The notes under the pieces: model-generated
What the model saw: the letters and a program-made list of their open reading frames with translations, nothing else
Told to the model about the DNA's origin: nothing
Database searches by the model: none
Part shown: positions 8,478 through 16,788 of the stretch, piece by piece
Position numbering within the stretch: the stretch's first letter is position 1
Layout: every line of letters starts with the position of its first letter
Translations under genes and position numbers: made by a program
Assembly (NCBI GenBank): GCA_030157545.1
Contig: JAOAUN010000025.1
Location: 62,001 to 126,000, forward strand
Length of the DNA stretch: 64,000 nt
Reading direction: 5' to 3'
Origin: Burkholderiaceae bacterium
Lineage (GTDB): Bacteria; Pseudomonadota; Gammaproteobacteria; Burkholderiales; Burkholderiaceae_D

Positions 8478-9539
8478 TCAATGCATCGTCTGCTGCGAGC
8501 CGGTGTAGCCTTGACCACCAGCGCCGATCTGTCCTGCACCTTGATAACCACCCTGGTAAGCACCAGCCTGATTTCCTTGGTAGGCTTGATACGGCTGTTG
8601 TTGCTGTTGTTGTTGCTGTAGTTGCGCAAGCTGCTGTGCCCAAATCGCTTGCTGCTGCATCGGATCCATCTGGAACGGCAACATGCGTCCGATCTGGCTG
8701 GCGATGCCGCCGATGTTACTGCCTAAACCCGATTGACCGAAGATGCCGCCAATGGCGCCACCGAGAGGCTGGCCAATTTGTCCGAGCAGGTTGCCGAAGA
8801 AGCCTTGCGGATTCAATTGCTGCTGTTGTTGCGCGAGATGCTGTAGTTGCTGTAGCTGCTGCAGCTGTTGCAATTGCTGCTGCTGTTGCGCCATCGGGTC
8901 GGCTTGAAACGGCAGCATGCGGCCAAGCTGGCCGGCAATGCCTCCGATGTTGCTGCCTAAACCTGACTGACCGAAGATGCCGCCAATGGCGCCTCCGAGA
9001 GGTTGGCCAACTTTGCCAAGCAGGTTGCCGAAGAAGCCTTGCGGATTCAGTTGCTGCCCCAATTGCTGCGCATAGGCTGCCGAGAGTGGATCAGCCTGGA
9101 ATGGCAGCATGCTACCGAGTTGGCCGGCGACACTGCCGATATTTCCACCCAAACCTGACTGCCCGAAAATGCTGCCTATGGCGCTTCCAAGTGGCTGGCC
9201 GACTTGTCCGAGCAGATTACCGAAGAAGCCTTGCGGATTGAGTTGCTGCTGCTGTTGCTGCTGCTGTTGTTGGGCTAGCTGCTGTAGTTGTTGTAGTTGC
9301 TGCAGCTGTTGCAATTGCTGCTGCTGTTGCGCCATCGGGTCTGATTGGAACGGCAGCAAGCTGCCACCGATACCGCCGGCGATTTGCCCGATCTGCCCAC
9401 CCAGAGACTGGTTGCCCAGCAGGCCGCCAATTCCGCGGCCCAGTAAACCACCGAGCGGCCCGCCTAGCATGCCTCCGAAAAGGCCCTGGGGCGCAAGCTG
9501 CTGTCCGCCGTATACACCTTGCTGTGAATATTCATTCAT
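8478..9539 (-). CDS. Gly/Gln-rich protein with four tandem glycine-zipper-like modules and polyQ linkers
   Basis: A 353-residue low-complexity protein, function unknown. The ATG at 9539 is preceded by GAGGAGCAACT, an excellent ribosome binding site. Four copies of a roughly 52-residue module occur at residues 15-68, 100-151, 164-215 and 242-293. Each begins LNPQGFFGNLLG (the first diverges to LAPQGLFGGMLG), continues GQPLGGAIGGIFGQSGLG and NIGGIAGQLG, and ends MLPFQADP. The GxxxG-type spacing and alternating hydrophobics suggest membrane-associating or self-assembling helices. Linkers are glutamine-rich (71-99, 217-241, 304-315), with Leu every third residue in places. The C-terminal 40 residues are Gly/Tyr/Gln-rich. 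No signal peptide is visible. It is the first gene of a likely operon with the I9-like protein and the protease, and so a plausible substrate (inference). Confidence 0.85.
   Translation of the reverse strand: MNEYSQQGVYGGQQLAPQGLFGGMLGGPLGGLLGRGIGGLLGNQSLGGQIGQIAGGIGGSLLPFQSDPMAQQQQQLQQLQQLQQLQQLAQQQQQQQQQQLNPQGFFGNLLGQVGQPLGSAIGSIFGQSGLGGNIGSVAGQLGSMLPFQADPLSAAYAQQLGQQLNPQGFFGNLLGKVGQPLGGAIGGIFGQSGLGSNIGGIAGQLGRMLPFQADPMAQQQQQLQQLQQLQQLQHLAQQQQQLNPQGFFGNLLGQIGQPLGGAIGGIFGQSGLGSNIGGIASQIGRMLPFQMDPMQQQAIWAQQLAQLQQQQQQQQPYQAYQGNQAGAYQGGYQGAGQIGAGGQGYTGSQQTMH
8661..9497 (-). repeat. Four in-gene tandem repeats separated by CAG/CAA tracts
   Basis: Units lie at 9336-9497, 9087-9242, 8895-9050 and 8661-8816. 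The last three are close to identical at DNA level over about 155 bases, while the first has diverged most. They are separated by CAG/CAA-rich tracts (about 9243-9329 and 8817-8891) and one short Ala/Gln spacer. This arrangement is prone to slippage and unit-number change by recombination. Confidence 0.9.
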
Positions 9540-9786
9540 AGTTGCTCCTCGATATAGTGTGTCGTGATATGAAGCACCGCGCATTCAAGAATGCACAGCA
9601 CACCCGATGCGTTGATCTGAAAACCGGTTCAAGAATTTTCGGTTGCATCTTGCAAGCGGAAATCCCGTCTGCGGAAAAACGCGCTTGATCACTATCTTTG
9701 TCGTCGCGGGGCTACTTTGCAAATGGATTGCACAGTCGGTTGAGAGTGCTCAATGCGGTAGGTTTGCAGCAAGCGCTTGCGCCAGG
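9540..9786. promoter_or_regulatory. Leader/promoter region of the repeat protein gene
   Basis: A non-coding stretch upstream of the minus-strand repeat-protein gene. Apart from the ribosome binding site at its lower end (GAGGAG) I could not settle on a convincing -35/-10 pair or operator. Confidence 0.4.
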
Positions 9787-9825
9787 AAAAAAGCCGTGCA
9801 GGCCAAAGGCGCTGCACGGCTTTTT
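9787..9825. terminator. Bidirectional Rho-independent terminator downstream of lldP
   Basis: The stem GCCGTGCAG / CTGCACGGC is flanked by A6 on one side and T5 on the other, so it can work on both strands. On the minus strand it ends the lactate permease transcript, whose stop is at 9863. Confidence 0.9.
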
Positions 9826-9862
9826 GTAGACCACACCGCGGCTTGCGCCGGGTGCTGCCGGA

Positions 9863-11506
9863 TTACTTCACCATCAATGTAAACGGATGGACATACGCCT
9901 GCAGGGTGACAAGGACGCCGACCAATGCAGCCAGTGCGATCGAATGGAAGAACACGTAGCGCAGGATCTCGCCTTCATGGCCGTACCATTTGGTAGCAGT
10001 GGAAGCGACGACGATTGATTGCGCATCAATCATCTTACCCATCACGCCGCCGGATGAATTGGCAGCCGCCATCAGCAGCGGGTTCAGACCCAGTTGTTCA
10101 GCCGAGGTTTTTTGCAGGCCGCCAAACAACACGTTCGATGCCGTATCCGAACCCGTCAGTGCCACGCCCAGCCAGCCGAGCAGGGTGCCGAAGAATGGGT
10201 AGAGCACGCCGGTGTTGGCGAAAGCCAGACCGAGGGTGGAATCAACGCCGGAGTAGCGGGTTGCATAACCAAGCGCGAGCATGGCAGCAATCGTCATCAG
10301 CGAGTACTTGAGCAGCTTGACGGTTTCCCAGTAGACCGCAAACATTTCACGCAGCTTGTAACCCATCAGCAGTGCCGACAGAATGGAAGCAATGAAAATG
10401 CCGGTGCCGGTAGCCGACAGCCAGTTGAATTTGAAAATCGCTTCTTCAATTTTAGGAATAGCAGAAACAGGCGGCATCTTCTGCACGACGTTATGCAGTG
10501 CAGGCCATTCGAATTTGACAATCGAAATCCCGTCCAGAACTTTCTTGAATTCTGGCACGCCCCACAGCAGCACGATCACGGACAGGATCAGCCAAGGCAT
10601 CCACGCACGCATGACTTCGGCGGAAGTGAAGGTATGCTTGGCGGCGACAGGTTCGTTGCCGGTGCCAAATTTGCCGGCGGCCGAAGTCCAGATTTCTTTC
10701 GGGCTCCACACTTTCAGGAACAGTGCAAGGCAGACCATCGAGCTGATGGCAGCGCCAACGTCCACCAGCCACGGGCCGTGGAAGTTCGAGATGAAGTATT
10801 GCGGAATTGCGAAGCTGGCGCCTGCGACCAATACTGCTGGCCAGATCGCGAGCATGCCGCGGAATCCGCAGAAAGCCCAGATCAGCCAGAACGGTACGAT
10901 CAGCGAGAAAATCGGCAATTGACGTCCGACCATGCCCGACAGTTCCAGCATGTCGAGACCGGTGACGGCTGCCAGCGCAATGATAGGCGTACCCAGCGCG
11001 CCATAGGCGACTGGTGCGGTATTGGCAATCAGCGACAGGCCGGATGCAGCCAGCGGCGCAAAACCCAGACCGATCAGCATGGCGCCGGTGACGGCCACTG
11101 GTGTGCCGAAGCCGCCTGCGCCTTCAAAGAACGCGCCGAACGAAAACGCAATCAACAGCAATTGCAAACGGCGGTCACCACTGATACTGGCGATGCTCTC
11201 GCGCAGGATCATAAACTGGCCTTTTTTATCCGTCAGCTGATACAGGAAGATCACGTTCAGGATAATCCAGCCGATAGGAAACAGACCGTAAGCCGCGCCA
11301 TATAGCGCAGCTGCAACTGCCGTGTTGGCCGGCATAGTGAAGCCGAAGATCGCAACGACCAGCGCAGCGACCAGACCCATTGCAGCAGCGATGTGTGCCT
11401 TGATATGGAAAAAAGCCAGGGCCGCCAACATGACGACGACCGGAATTGCGGCTGCCATCGTGGACAGCCATAAATTATTAAACGGGTCGTATATTTGTGA
11501 CCACAT
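9863..11506 (-). CDS. lldP: L-lactate permease
   Basis: Lactate:proton symporter of the LctP family in the inner membrane, 547 aa. The ATG at 11506 (MWSQIYDPFNNLWLS) is preceded by GGGGGAG, and the N-terminus matches family members starting with W-x-Q-x-YDP. About a dozen or more hydrophobic segments are evident. Conserved family blocks are visible: FGAFFEGAGGFGTPVAVT, NTAPVAYGALGTPI, MVGRQLP, TGSDTASNVLFGGLQ and ANSSGGVMGKMI. It is a single-gene unit with a terminator behind it. No lactate dehydrogenase or LldR-type regulator is adjacent. Confidence 0.95.
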   Translation of the reverse strand: MWSQIYDPFNNLWLSTMAAAIPVVVMLAALAFFHIKAHIAAAMGLVAALVVAIFGFTMPANTAVAAALYGAAYGLFPIGWIILNVIFLYQLTDKKGQFMILRESIASISGDRRLQLLLIAFSFGAFFEGAGGFGTPVAVTGAMLIGLGFAPLAASGLSLIANTAPVAYGALGTPIIALAAVTGLDMLELSGMVGRQLPIFSLIVPFWLIWAFCGFRGMLAIWPAVLVAGASFAIPQYFISNFHGPWLVDVGAAISSMVCLALFLKVWSPKEIWTSAAGKFGTGNEPVAAKHTFTSAEVMRAWMPWLILSVIVLLWGVPEFKKVLDGISIVKFEWPALHNVVQKMPPVSAIPKIEEAIFKFNWLSATGTGIFIASILSALLMGYKLREMFAVYWETVKLLKYSLMTIAAMLALGYATRYSGVDSTLGLAFANTGVLYPFFGTLLGWLGVALTGSDTASNVLFGGLQKTSAEQLGLNPLLMAAANSSGGVMGKMIDAQSIVVASTATKWYGHEGEILRYVFFHSIALAALVGVLVTLQAYVHPFTLMVK

Positions 11507-11687
11507 AGTTTTCTCCCCCAATAACCGAAGATCGGCAAAGGCTAGCATCATATTGAACGGATGGAACATTGTCCATGCGTTTCCGATGCGCTGACAGCTT
11601 GTTTGCCGGCTAAGCCGGTGAAAAATCTTGCTCTCTGTTTGAAAATTTTTTGCTTGTCATATCGGCAAAGCAAATTATTCAAACTTG
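11507..11687. promoter_or_regulatory. Upstream region of lldP with short inverted repeat
   Basis: A 181-base gap between the oxidoreductase 3' end and lldP. It contains the inverted repeat CCGGC-TAA-GCCGG at 11606-11618, a possible operator or hairpin about 100 bases before the lldP start. No promoter pair was called with confidence. Confidence 0.35.
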
Positions 11688-12806
11688 TTAACGTTGCGCC
11701 GTACTGATAGCGCCAAAGATTGCTGGCGATCCGGCTGGCAGGCAGCGATAAAACTGCTGTGGTGCAGCAATCGTGCCGCCGAGTGCCGCAGCTGCGCGCC
11801 ATGGCCAGCGCGGGTCGGACAGAAAGGCGCGCGCTACGGCAATCATGTCGGCGTCACCTTGCTGCAAAATCTGCTCGGCCTGTGCTGGCTCGGTGATGAG
11901 GCCGACTGTGATGACAGGCAGCGAAACCGCTTGCTTGATTTGTGATGCCAGTGGCACCTGATAGCCGGGGCCGATAGTGATTTTCTGCAGCGGTGATACG
12001 CCGCCGGAGGAGATGTCAAGAAAGTCGGCGCCCAGCGCCTGCAGTTTTTTTCCGAGCGCTATGCTCTGCGTGACATCCCAGCCGCCCTCTACCCAGTCGG
12101 TGGCAGACAGGCGTGCGCCGACTGCGATATCGGGGCCGGCAGCGGCACGTACGGCTTCAAATACTTGCAAAGGCAGCCGCATGCGGTTTTCCAGCGAGCC
12201 GCCGTAAATGTCGGTACGCTGATTCGACAGGGGTGAAAGGAATTCATGCAGCAGGTAGCCGTGCGCGAAATGGACTTCAATGACGTCAAACCCGAGTGCT
12301 TTGGCGCGCACGGTCGCGGCGGTAAAGTCGCTGACAACTTTGGCGATGTCTTGCGCCGTCATTGCGGTCGGTGCAGCTTCTTCCGGCTTATGGGCAATAG
12401 CGGACGGCGCCAGCGGTTGCCATCCACCTTCAGCCAGAGGAATCAAGGCGCCGCCTTCCCAAGGCCGCTGGCTCGATGCTTTACGTCCGGCATGGCTTAG
12501 CTGAATGGCCAGCTTGACTGGCGCAATTGCGCGCACCGCATCAACGATTTTTTTCAACGCAGCCTGATTGGCGTCGTTATACAAGCCCAGGCAACCATGG
12601 GTGATGCGACCTTCAACGCTGACTGCAGTGGCCTCCACGCACAACAGAGCAGCGCCGGAAATGGCCAGCGAGCCCAGGTGCGTCAAGTGCCATTCGTTGG
12701 CATTGCCGTCCACTGCCGAGTACTGGCACATCGGCGAGATCATGATGCGGTTGGAGAGGGTCTGGTTGCCCAGTTTGAAAGGAGCGAACAGCAGTGGTGA
12801 AGTCAT
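11688..12806 (-). CDS. NADH:flavin oxidoreductase, old yellow enzyme family (YqjM/XenA-like)
   Basis: A 372-residue FMN-binding TIM-barrel ene-reductase. It reduces activated C=C bonds of enones, quinones or nitro compounds with NAD(P)H. The family's Cys is in SPMCQYSA (Cys27), the substrate-anion binding His pair is in VHFAHGYLLHEFLSP, and QLSHAGRK and the GGS-type FMN phosphate region (ITVGLI, DMIAVARAFLSDP) are present. Cys27 and the HFAHGYL element place it in the thermophilic-like YqjM/XenA subgroup. It stands alone, with a hairpin upstream separating it from the RHH gene. Confidence 0.93.
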   Translation of the reverse strand: MTSPLLFAPFKLGNQTLSNRIMISPMCQYSAVDGNANEWHLTHLGSLAISGAALLCVEATAVSVEGRITHGCLGLYNDANQAALKKIVDAVRAIAPVKLAIQLSHAGRKASSQRPWEGGALIPLAEGGWQPLAPSAIAHKPEEAAPTAMTAQDIAKVVSDFTAATVRAKALGFDVIEVHFAHGYLLHEFLSPLSNQRTDIYGGSLENRMRLPLQVFEAVRAAAGPDIAVGARLSATDWVEGGWDVTQSIALGKKLQALGADFLDISSGGVSPLQKITIGPGYQVPLASQIKQAVSLPVITVGLITEPAQAEQILQQGDADMIAVARAFLSDPRWPWRAAAALGGTIAAPQQFYRCLPAGSPAIFGAISTAQR

Positions 12807-12928
12807 CGTAGTCTTGTGCAGAGTGTGCGGTGATAATCAAAGTCGCTCACTGTATGCAAGAAATGCATTCTGTACAAGTGTTTGGAAGTCAGCCAAAAAA
12901 AATTTTGGTGTTAGTAGTTTAGACAAAG

Positions 12929-12966
12929 ACGCCAGATTCCGGCTTTCCCCGGTATCTGGCGTTTTT
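12929..12966. terminator. Hairpin terminator between RHH gene and ene-reductase gene
   Basis: A long stem pairs ACGCCAGAT-CCGG with CCGG-ATCTGGCGT around a CTTTCC loop. It is followed by GTTTTTAAAA on the plus strand and TCTTTG on the minus strand. It most probably ends the minus-strand transcript that includes the ribbon-helix-helix gene. Confidence 0.75.
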
Positions 12967-12982
12967 AAAACAATTCTAAATA

Positions 12983-13351
12983 CTAGCTTGCCTGCCTGGC
13001 GGCAGCCAGCGTATGCACCTGCGCGGGCAGCTTCTCGCATGGATCTTCCGGTACCTTGCTCATCAGCAGATGGTCTTTCTCATGCTGTTCGGCGACGTAA
13101 GACAGGAAGCGCATGCAGGAGACACGCAGGAATGAAGACAGATTGTCGACCTTGCCCTGACGTTCTATGACTTCATCGTAAAGCTGGCTGATGAGCTGGT
13201 TGGTGGTCAGGCTGTCTTTGGAGGCGATGCGCGCTAACACGTCCCAGCACAGATTTTCAAGGCGGATACTGGTGACGACGCCGCGTATGCGCATTGACCG
13301 CGTGCGCTGCTCATAATGAATAGGATCTGCTTTGACATAGATGTTGCACAT
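12983..13351 (-). CDS. Ribbon-helix-helix (RHH_4-like) putative regulator
   Basis: A 122-residue cytoplasmic protein. Residues about 22-65 read as an RHH_4-type domain: a beta strand (RGVVTSIRLE) followed by two helices with LCWDVLARIASKDSLTTNQLISQL. The C-terminal half, with SSFLRVSCMRFLSYVAEQHE, looks helical and may mediate oligomerisation. The gene follows the cytochrome subunit of the dehydrogenase operon by 19 bases, so it may be co-transcribed and autoregulate it (inference). RHH_4 proteins are common in proteobacteria and mostly uncharacterised. Confidence 0.75.
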   Translation of the reverse strand: MCNIYVKADPIHYEQRTRSMRIRGVVTSIRLENLCWDVLARIASKDSLTTNQLISQLYDEVIERQGKVDNLSSFLRVSCMRFLSYVAEQHEKDHLLMSKVPEDPCEKLPAQVHTLAAARQAS

Positions 13352-13370
13352 GTTAGCTCCCCACTATTTT

Positions 13371-13751
13371 TTATTTGACTGTTTGTAAATACACAATGAT
13401 CTCACTGCGCACTTCAGCATCAGCCTGTTTATACATCATGTAGCTGCCGGGGGCGAGGTTTTGCGGATCTTCCAGCCATGCGTCGAGTAGCTCGGGATTC
13501 CAGCTTTTACCGGTCAGCCCCTTTTTGAATTCATTCGAATAAGGGAATCCCGCCAGCGTGCCGGCTTCGCGTCCAATAAGAGCATGGAGGTTCGGTCCCA
13601 TGCCTGCCGGCGCATTGGCGGCGACGGCATGACAGGCTGCACATTGCTGCTTGAAGAGTTTTTCGCCATCGGCGTGCGCCATGCTGGCCGCAACCCCGAA
13701 CAACAGGGCTGCGACCAGCATGGCCGGTGTGGACCATGCGGCTTTCATCAC
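13371..13751 (-). CDS. Cytochrome c subunit of a membrane dehydrogenase
   Basis: A 126-residue periplasmic monohaem cytochrome c. A Sec signal peptide covers about residues 1-27 (cleavage after SMAHA is likely). The haem site is CAACH at residues 37-41. A candidate Met ligand is in SYMMYKQ near residue 104. The sequence GPNLHALIGREAG is typical of class I cytochromes. Its ATG overlaps the stop of the FAD subunit gene, so the two are translationally coupled. It likely receives electrons from the flavoprotein and passes them to the respiratory chain. Confidence 0.92.
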   Translation of the reverse strand: MMKAAWSTPAMLVAALLFGVAASMAHADGEKLFKQQCAACHAVAANAPAGMGPNLHALIGREAGTLAGFPYSNEFKKGLTGKSWNPELLDAWLEDPQNLAPGSYMMYKQADAEVRSEIIVYLQTVK

Positions 13752-15319
13752 AGGTCCTTGCTCGCAAGACTGCGTGCTATGAACTCGGCCTGACGGATAG
13801 CGAGTGACACAATCGTCAGCGTCGGATTTTCTGCAGCGCCTGACGTGAACTGGCTGCCGTCAGAGACAAACAGGTTCTTGATGTCATGCGCCTGTCCCCA
13901 TTTATTCACGACGCCGTCGCGCGGTTGTGCGCTCATGCGGTTGGTACCGAGGTTATGTGTCGATGGATAAGGCGGTGTGTAGATGACGCGCTTGGCTCCG
14001 ATGGATTCATACAATGCCTTGGCTTGCTTGAAGCCGTGATTGCGCATTGCGATATCGTTTGCATGGTCACTGAAATGCACGTTCGGAATCGGCAGACCGA
14101 ATTGGTCTTTTTCCGTCGCGTGCAGACTCACTGCATTGCTCTCTTGTGCCATGTCTTCACCGACTAGCCACATGCCGGCCATGTTGTCGTAGGCGTCCAT
14201 GGCGGTCGAGAAGTCGCGGCCCCAGGTACCTGGGTCGAGGAAGGCTGCCAGGAAGGGCACGCCCAGCGACAGGGTTTCCATTTCATAGCCGCCGACGAAA
14301 CCGCGACTGGTGTCATGCCGAGCCTCATCTTGCACGATGCCGGCCATGGTGGTGCCGCGAAACATGTGGACCGGATTTTCAAAGGTGGCATAGACCGAGC
14401 CGGTCATGTGGCGCATGTAGTTCTTGCCGACCTGACCGGATGAGTTGGCCAGCCCGTTCGGGAACATCGTCGATGCCGAGTTCAGTAAAAGACGTGGCGA
14501 TTCGATCGAGTTGCCAGCCACGCAAACGACGCGTGCCTTTTGAAAAAAGCGGTTGCCCTTAGAGTCGCCATACAGGACGCCGGTGACTTTGCCGGTCGCG
14601 TCATGCTCGATTTTCAATGCCTGTGCATCGCTGCGCACTTCAAGGTGTCCGGTCTTTTCGCCTTTGGGAATTTCTGTGTAGAGGGTCGACCATTTGGCAC
14701 CCGACTTACAGCCCTGAAAGCAGAAGCCGATTTGCTGGCAAGAGCCACGACCATCACGCGGTTGCGAGTTGATGGCCATATTCCCGGTATGAAATTTCGT
14801 ATAGCCGACTTTTTTCGCGCCCGCTGCCAGTACTTTGTAGTTGTTACTGCCGGGTAGGCGAGGAATGTTGTTGGTCCCGGTCACACCCATTTTGTCTTCG
14901 GCGCGAGCGTAGTAAGGCTCGAGTTCTTTGAGTGTGATGGGCCAGTCGAGCAGATTGGCACCTTTAATGTCGCCATATAGCGAGCGGGTGCTGAATTCAT
15001 GTTTTTGAATGCGCAGCGCAGCGCCGGCCCAGTGCACTGTCGAGCCGCCAACGGCTTTGACGATCCAGGTCGGCAGGTTCGCGAAGTCTTTTGCGACGCG
15101 CCAAGTGCCGGATGTAGTGCGCTTGTCCAGCCATGAAATTTTACTGAACATGGGCCATTCATCGTTTTCGAAATCATTGATTTCATGCCTCTTTCCTGCT
15201 TCGAGGACGATCACATCGACCCCTTTTTGCGCTAGTTCATTGGCCAGAGTGCCGCCGCCTGCGCCGGAACCGATAATTACAACTACCTCATCCTTGAGAT
15301 CGAATTTTTTTGAAGCCAT
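13748..15319 (-). CDS. GMC-family FAD-dependent dehydrogenase, large subunit (gluconate 2-dehydrogenase-like)
   Basis: A 523-residue catalytic flavoprotein. The FAD dinucleotide motif GSGAGGG is at residues 17-23, followed by the acidic end of strand 2 (VLEAGK). The C-terminal GMC region is visible: HNLGTNRM, then LFVSDGSQFTSGAAENPTLT, the usual second FAD contact. The central Cys-rich segment GSCQQIGFCFQGCKSGAK occurs in gluconate, sorbitol and 2-keto-gluconate dehydrogenase large subunits. It is flanked by a Tat-exported subunit 3 gene upstream and a cytochrome c gene downstream, the three-subunit arrangement of periplasmic sugar and sugar-acid dehydrogenases. The exact substrate is unknown. 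Confidence 0.9.
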   Translation of the reverse strand: MASKKFDLKDEVVVIIGSGAGGGTLANELAQKGVDVIVLEAGKRHEINDFENDEWPMFSKISWLDKRTTSGTWRVAKDFANLPTWIVKAVGGSTVHWAGAALRIQKHEFSTRSLYGDIKGANLLDWPITLKELEPYYARAEDKMGVTGTNNIPRLPGSNNYKVLAAGAKKVGYTKFHTGNMAINSQPRDGRGSCQQIGFCFQGCKSGAKWSTLYTEIPKGEKTGHLEVRSDAQALKIEHDATGKVTGVLYGDSKGNRFFQKARVVCVAGNSIESPRLLLNSASTMFPNGLANSSGQVGKNYMRHMTGSVYATFENPVHMFRGTTMAGIVQDEARHDTSRGFVGGYEMETLSLGVPFLAAFLDPGTWGRDFSTAMDAYDNMAGMWLVGEDMAQESNAVSLHATEKDQFGLPIPNVHFSDHANDIAMRNHGFKQAKALYESIGAKRVIYTPPYPSTHNLGTNRMSAQPRDGVVNKWGQAHDIKNLFVSDGSQFTSGAAENPTLTIVSLAIRQAEFIARSLASKDL

Positions 15320-15367
15320 CTATGTCTCCTGATTTTTATTTTTTCGCGTGATGATGAATTAGCGTGC

Positions 15368-15904
15368 TTACGCTTTGTCCATCCAGTCCTGGTCGTTGAA
15401 GCCGCGGTTGATGTAACCGCCCAGCTGTGCTGACGGTCCCTGATAGCCGAGCTTGGCCCAGACCGCTGGCTGGTTATAAAGACTGACGACGAGGTCGCCG
15501 CGGATCTTGCCAAAGAAGGGTGTCTTTTCCATGGCGTTCAATACTTCAAGGCGTTGTGCTTCCGTGGACACGTCGGTATAGGACTTGCCGAATTTGCTGT
15601 TGGCTTCGGCATTGGCTTGCGCTACGCCGTCGGTCAGCAGTTTTTTCAGAGCAGGATCGGCTTTGGCCTGATCGGCATAGACACCGACGGCATTGGCGTA
15701 CAAGTCGTCGCCAAAACGGTCGTGCGGAAAAATATCGCGCGCAATCAGGGTCAGTGTTTTGAACGCGTCAGTGCCTAGCACTTCTTCAGCTAGCACAGCA
15801 TTCGGTACGAACAGCATGGGTATGCCGCCACTGGCGCTGGCAACTGTGCCGGCAGACGCGATTTTGAAAAATTGCCGGCGCTTTGGCTGTTGGGGTGTGT
15901 CCAT
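15368..15904 (-). CDS. Gluconate 2-dehydrogenase subunit 3 family protein (Tat-exported)
   Basis: A 178-residue small subunit. The N-terminus has a twin-arginine motif (PKRRQFFKIA, residues 8-17) followed by a hydrophobic stretch, so it would carry the folded flavoprotein to the periplasm by piggy-back Tat export. The body has family landmarks: LIARDIFPHDRFGDDLYANAV and the C-terminal WAKLGYQGPSAQLGGYINRGF. It starts the operon subunit 3 - FAD subunit - cytochrome c - RHH. Confidence 0.9.
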   Translation of the reverse strand: MDTPQQPKRRQFFKIASAGTVASASGGIPMLFVPNAVLAEEVLGTDAFKTLTLIARDIFPHDRFGDDLYANAVGVYADQAKADPALKKLLTDGVAQANAEANSKFGKSYTDVSTEAQRLEVLNAMEKTPFFGKIRGDLVVSLYNQPAVWAKLGYQGPSAQLGGYINRGFNDQDWMDKA

Positions 15905-15987
15905 CGTTGTCTCCTCTATTTTTTTAATTTTGAACTGCTGTCGTTGGATTGCTTTTTACTGAATGCAGTCATTTCGGCTGCCCGACA

Positions 15988-16383
15988 TTATCGATAGTGT
16001 CCTCCCTCTTGCAGCACTTCGATTTTGTAACCATCCGGATCCTGGACGAAGAAAAAGCGTGCGAGTAACGTGCCATCTTTTTTGAATTCTTTGATCTCCA
16101 AAGGTGCATAGCCCAGCCTGGAGAGCTTGTCGTGCATCTGATCGAGATCGCTGGTGACGAAGGCATAGTGACCGTAGCCGTCACCATGGGTATAGGGCTC
16201 GGTGCGGGAAAAATTGTGAGTCAGTTCGATTTCAAAGTCATTGTCGGAATTTTTTATGTAAATCAGCGAGAAACTGTCGAAGTCAAGCCGGTGCGTAATC
16301 GCGAAATCAAAGCCTTCGGCATAAAATTTAAGGGAGCGAGCCGGATCAAGCACGCGGATCATGGTGTGAATAATTTTTGGCAT
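15988..16383 (-). CDS. Glyoxalase I-like VOC protein
   Basis: A 131-residue single VOC-domain protein resembling lactoylglutathione lyase. The pattern IIHTMIRVLDPARSLKFYAEG at the start and HYAFVTSDLDQMHDKL in the middle match the family. Candidate metal ligands are His5 in the first strand, Glu in EIELTHN, His in GYGHYAFV and Glu in KIEVLQ near the C-terminus, i.e. the H/E/H/E set of GloA. The ATG at 16383 is preferred over a TTG four codons upstream. It may belong to the end of the dehydrogenase region, but the reading order puts it upstream of subunit 3 with an 83-base gap. Confidence 0.85.
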   Translation of the reverse strand: MPKIIHTMIRVLDPARSLKFYAEGFDFAITHRLDFDSFSLIYIKNSDNDFEIELTHNFSRTEPYTHGDGYGHYAFVTSDLDQMHDKLSRLGYAPLEIKEFKKDGTLLARFFFVQDPDGYKIEVLQEGGHYR

Positions 16384-16788
16384 GAACAGACTCAATCGAA
16401 ATTAATACGGTCGATTATTCATCCTGCAGCAAGCATGCGGGTAGTAATGCAGTACTACGTTGGAACTTTAATTTCTGACACAGATAGACGATATCTTGCG
16501 CTGCAAAATATGATGCTGTCTGGAGGCTTTAGGCGGGGGGCTTACTTAAACAAGGATGATTTTTTGCGTTGCAATACGAATCGAAATCCGCAGTGTGTTT
16601 TATGACTAATTAGTCTATTTCAGCAGCGCTTGATACGTGTTGGCTAAAAGAGCTTGCAGCAGCCGTATGCGTCATTCGCTGGCCAAGTAGCAGCTTGGTT
16701 CTTCGTACCCATTGGCTTAAGCGCCTGCCGACAGTGCGCATTGGAGCGTACTAAGCATTCAATTTTTTCCGCAAGTCTCGGTTCATGC
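16384..16788. other. Non-coding gap with a short inverted repeat
   Basis: About 405 bases between the VOC gene and the sensor kinase 3' end without a convincing gene on either strand. It holds an inverted repeat GTAGTA-N6-TACTAC at about 16440-16457, which may be a regulatory site of the VOC gene. A plus-strand terminator follows at its right end, so a short plus-strand transcript could come from here. Confidence 0.5.

Noticed and set aside
8478..9539. CRISPR-like or tandem-repeat array
   Set aside because: The repeat units are about 155 bases and protein-coding, with polyQ linkers, so this is a coding repeat and not a CRISPR array.
8636..9567. Plus-strand open frames rich in Cys or Arg across the repeat gene
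   Set aside because: They are antisense readings of the CAG/CAA and Gly-rich repeats; the minus-strand frame has the good start, ribosome binding site and recognisable modules.
10094..11305. 403-codon plus-strand open frame opposite lldP
   Set aside because: It is antisense to a well-conserved lactate permease, has no ribosome binding site or motif, and is a GC-bias shadow.
16132..16605. 157-codon plus-strand open frame over the VOC gene and the gap
   Set aside because: Its first part is antisense to the VOC gene. The rest shows no domain and no start signal, though the terminator at 16789 leaves a short transcript possible.
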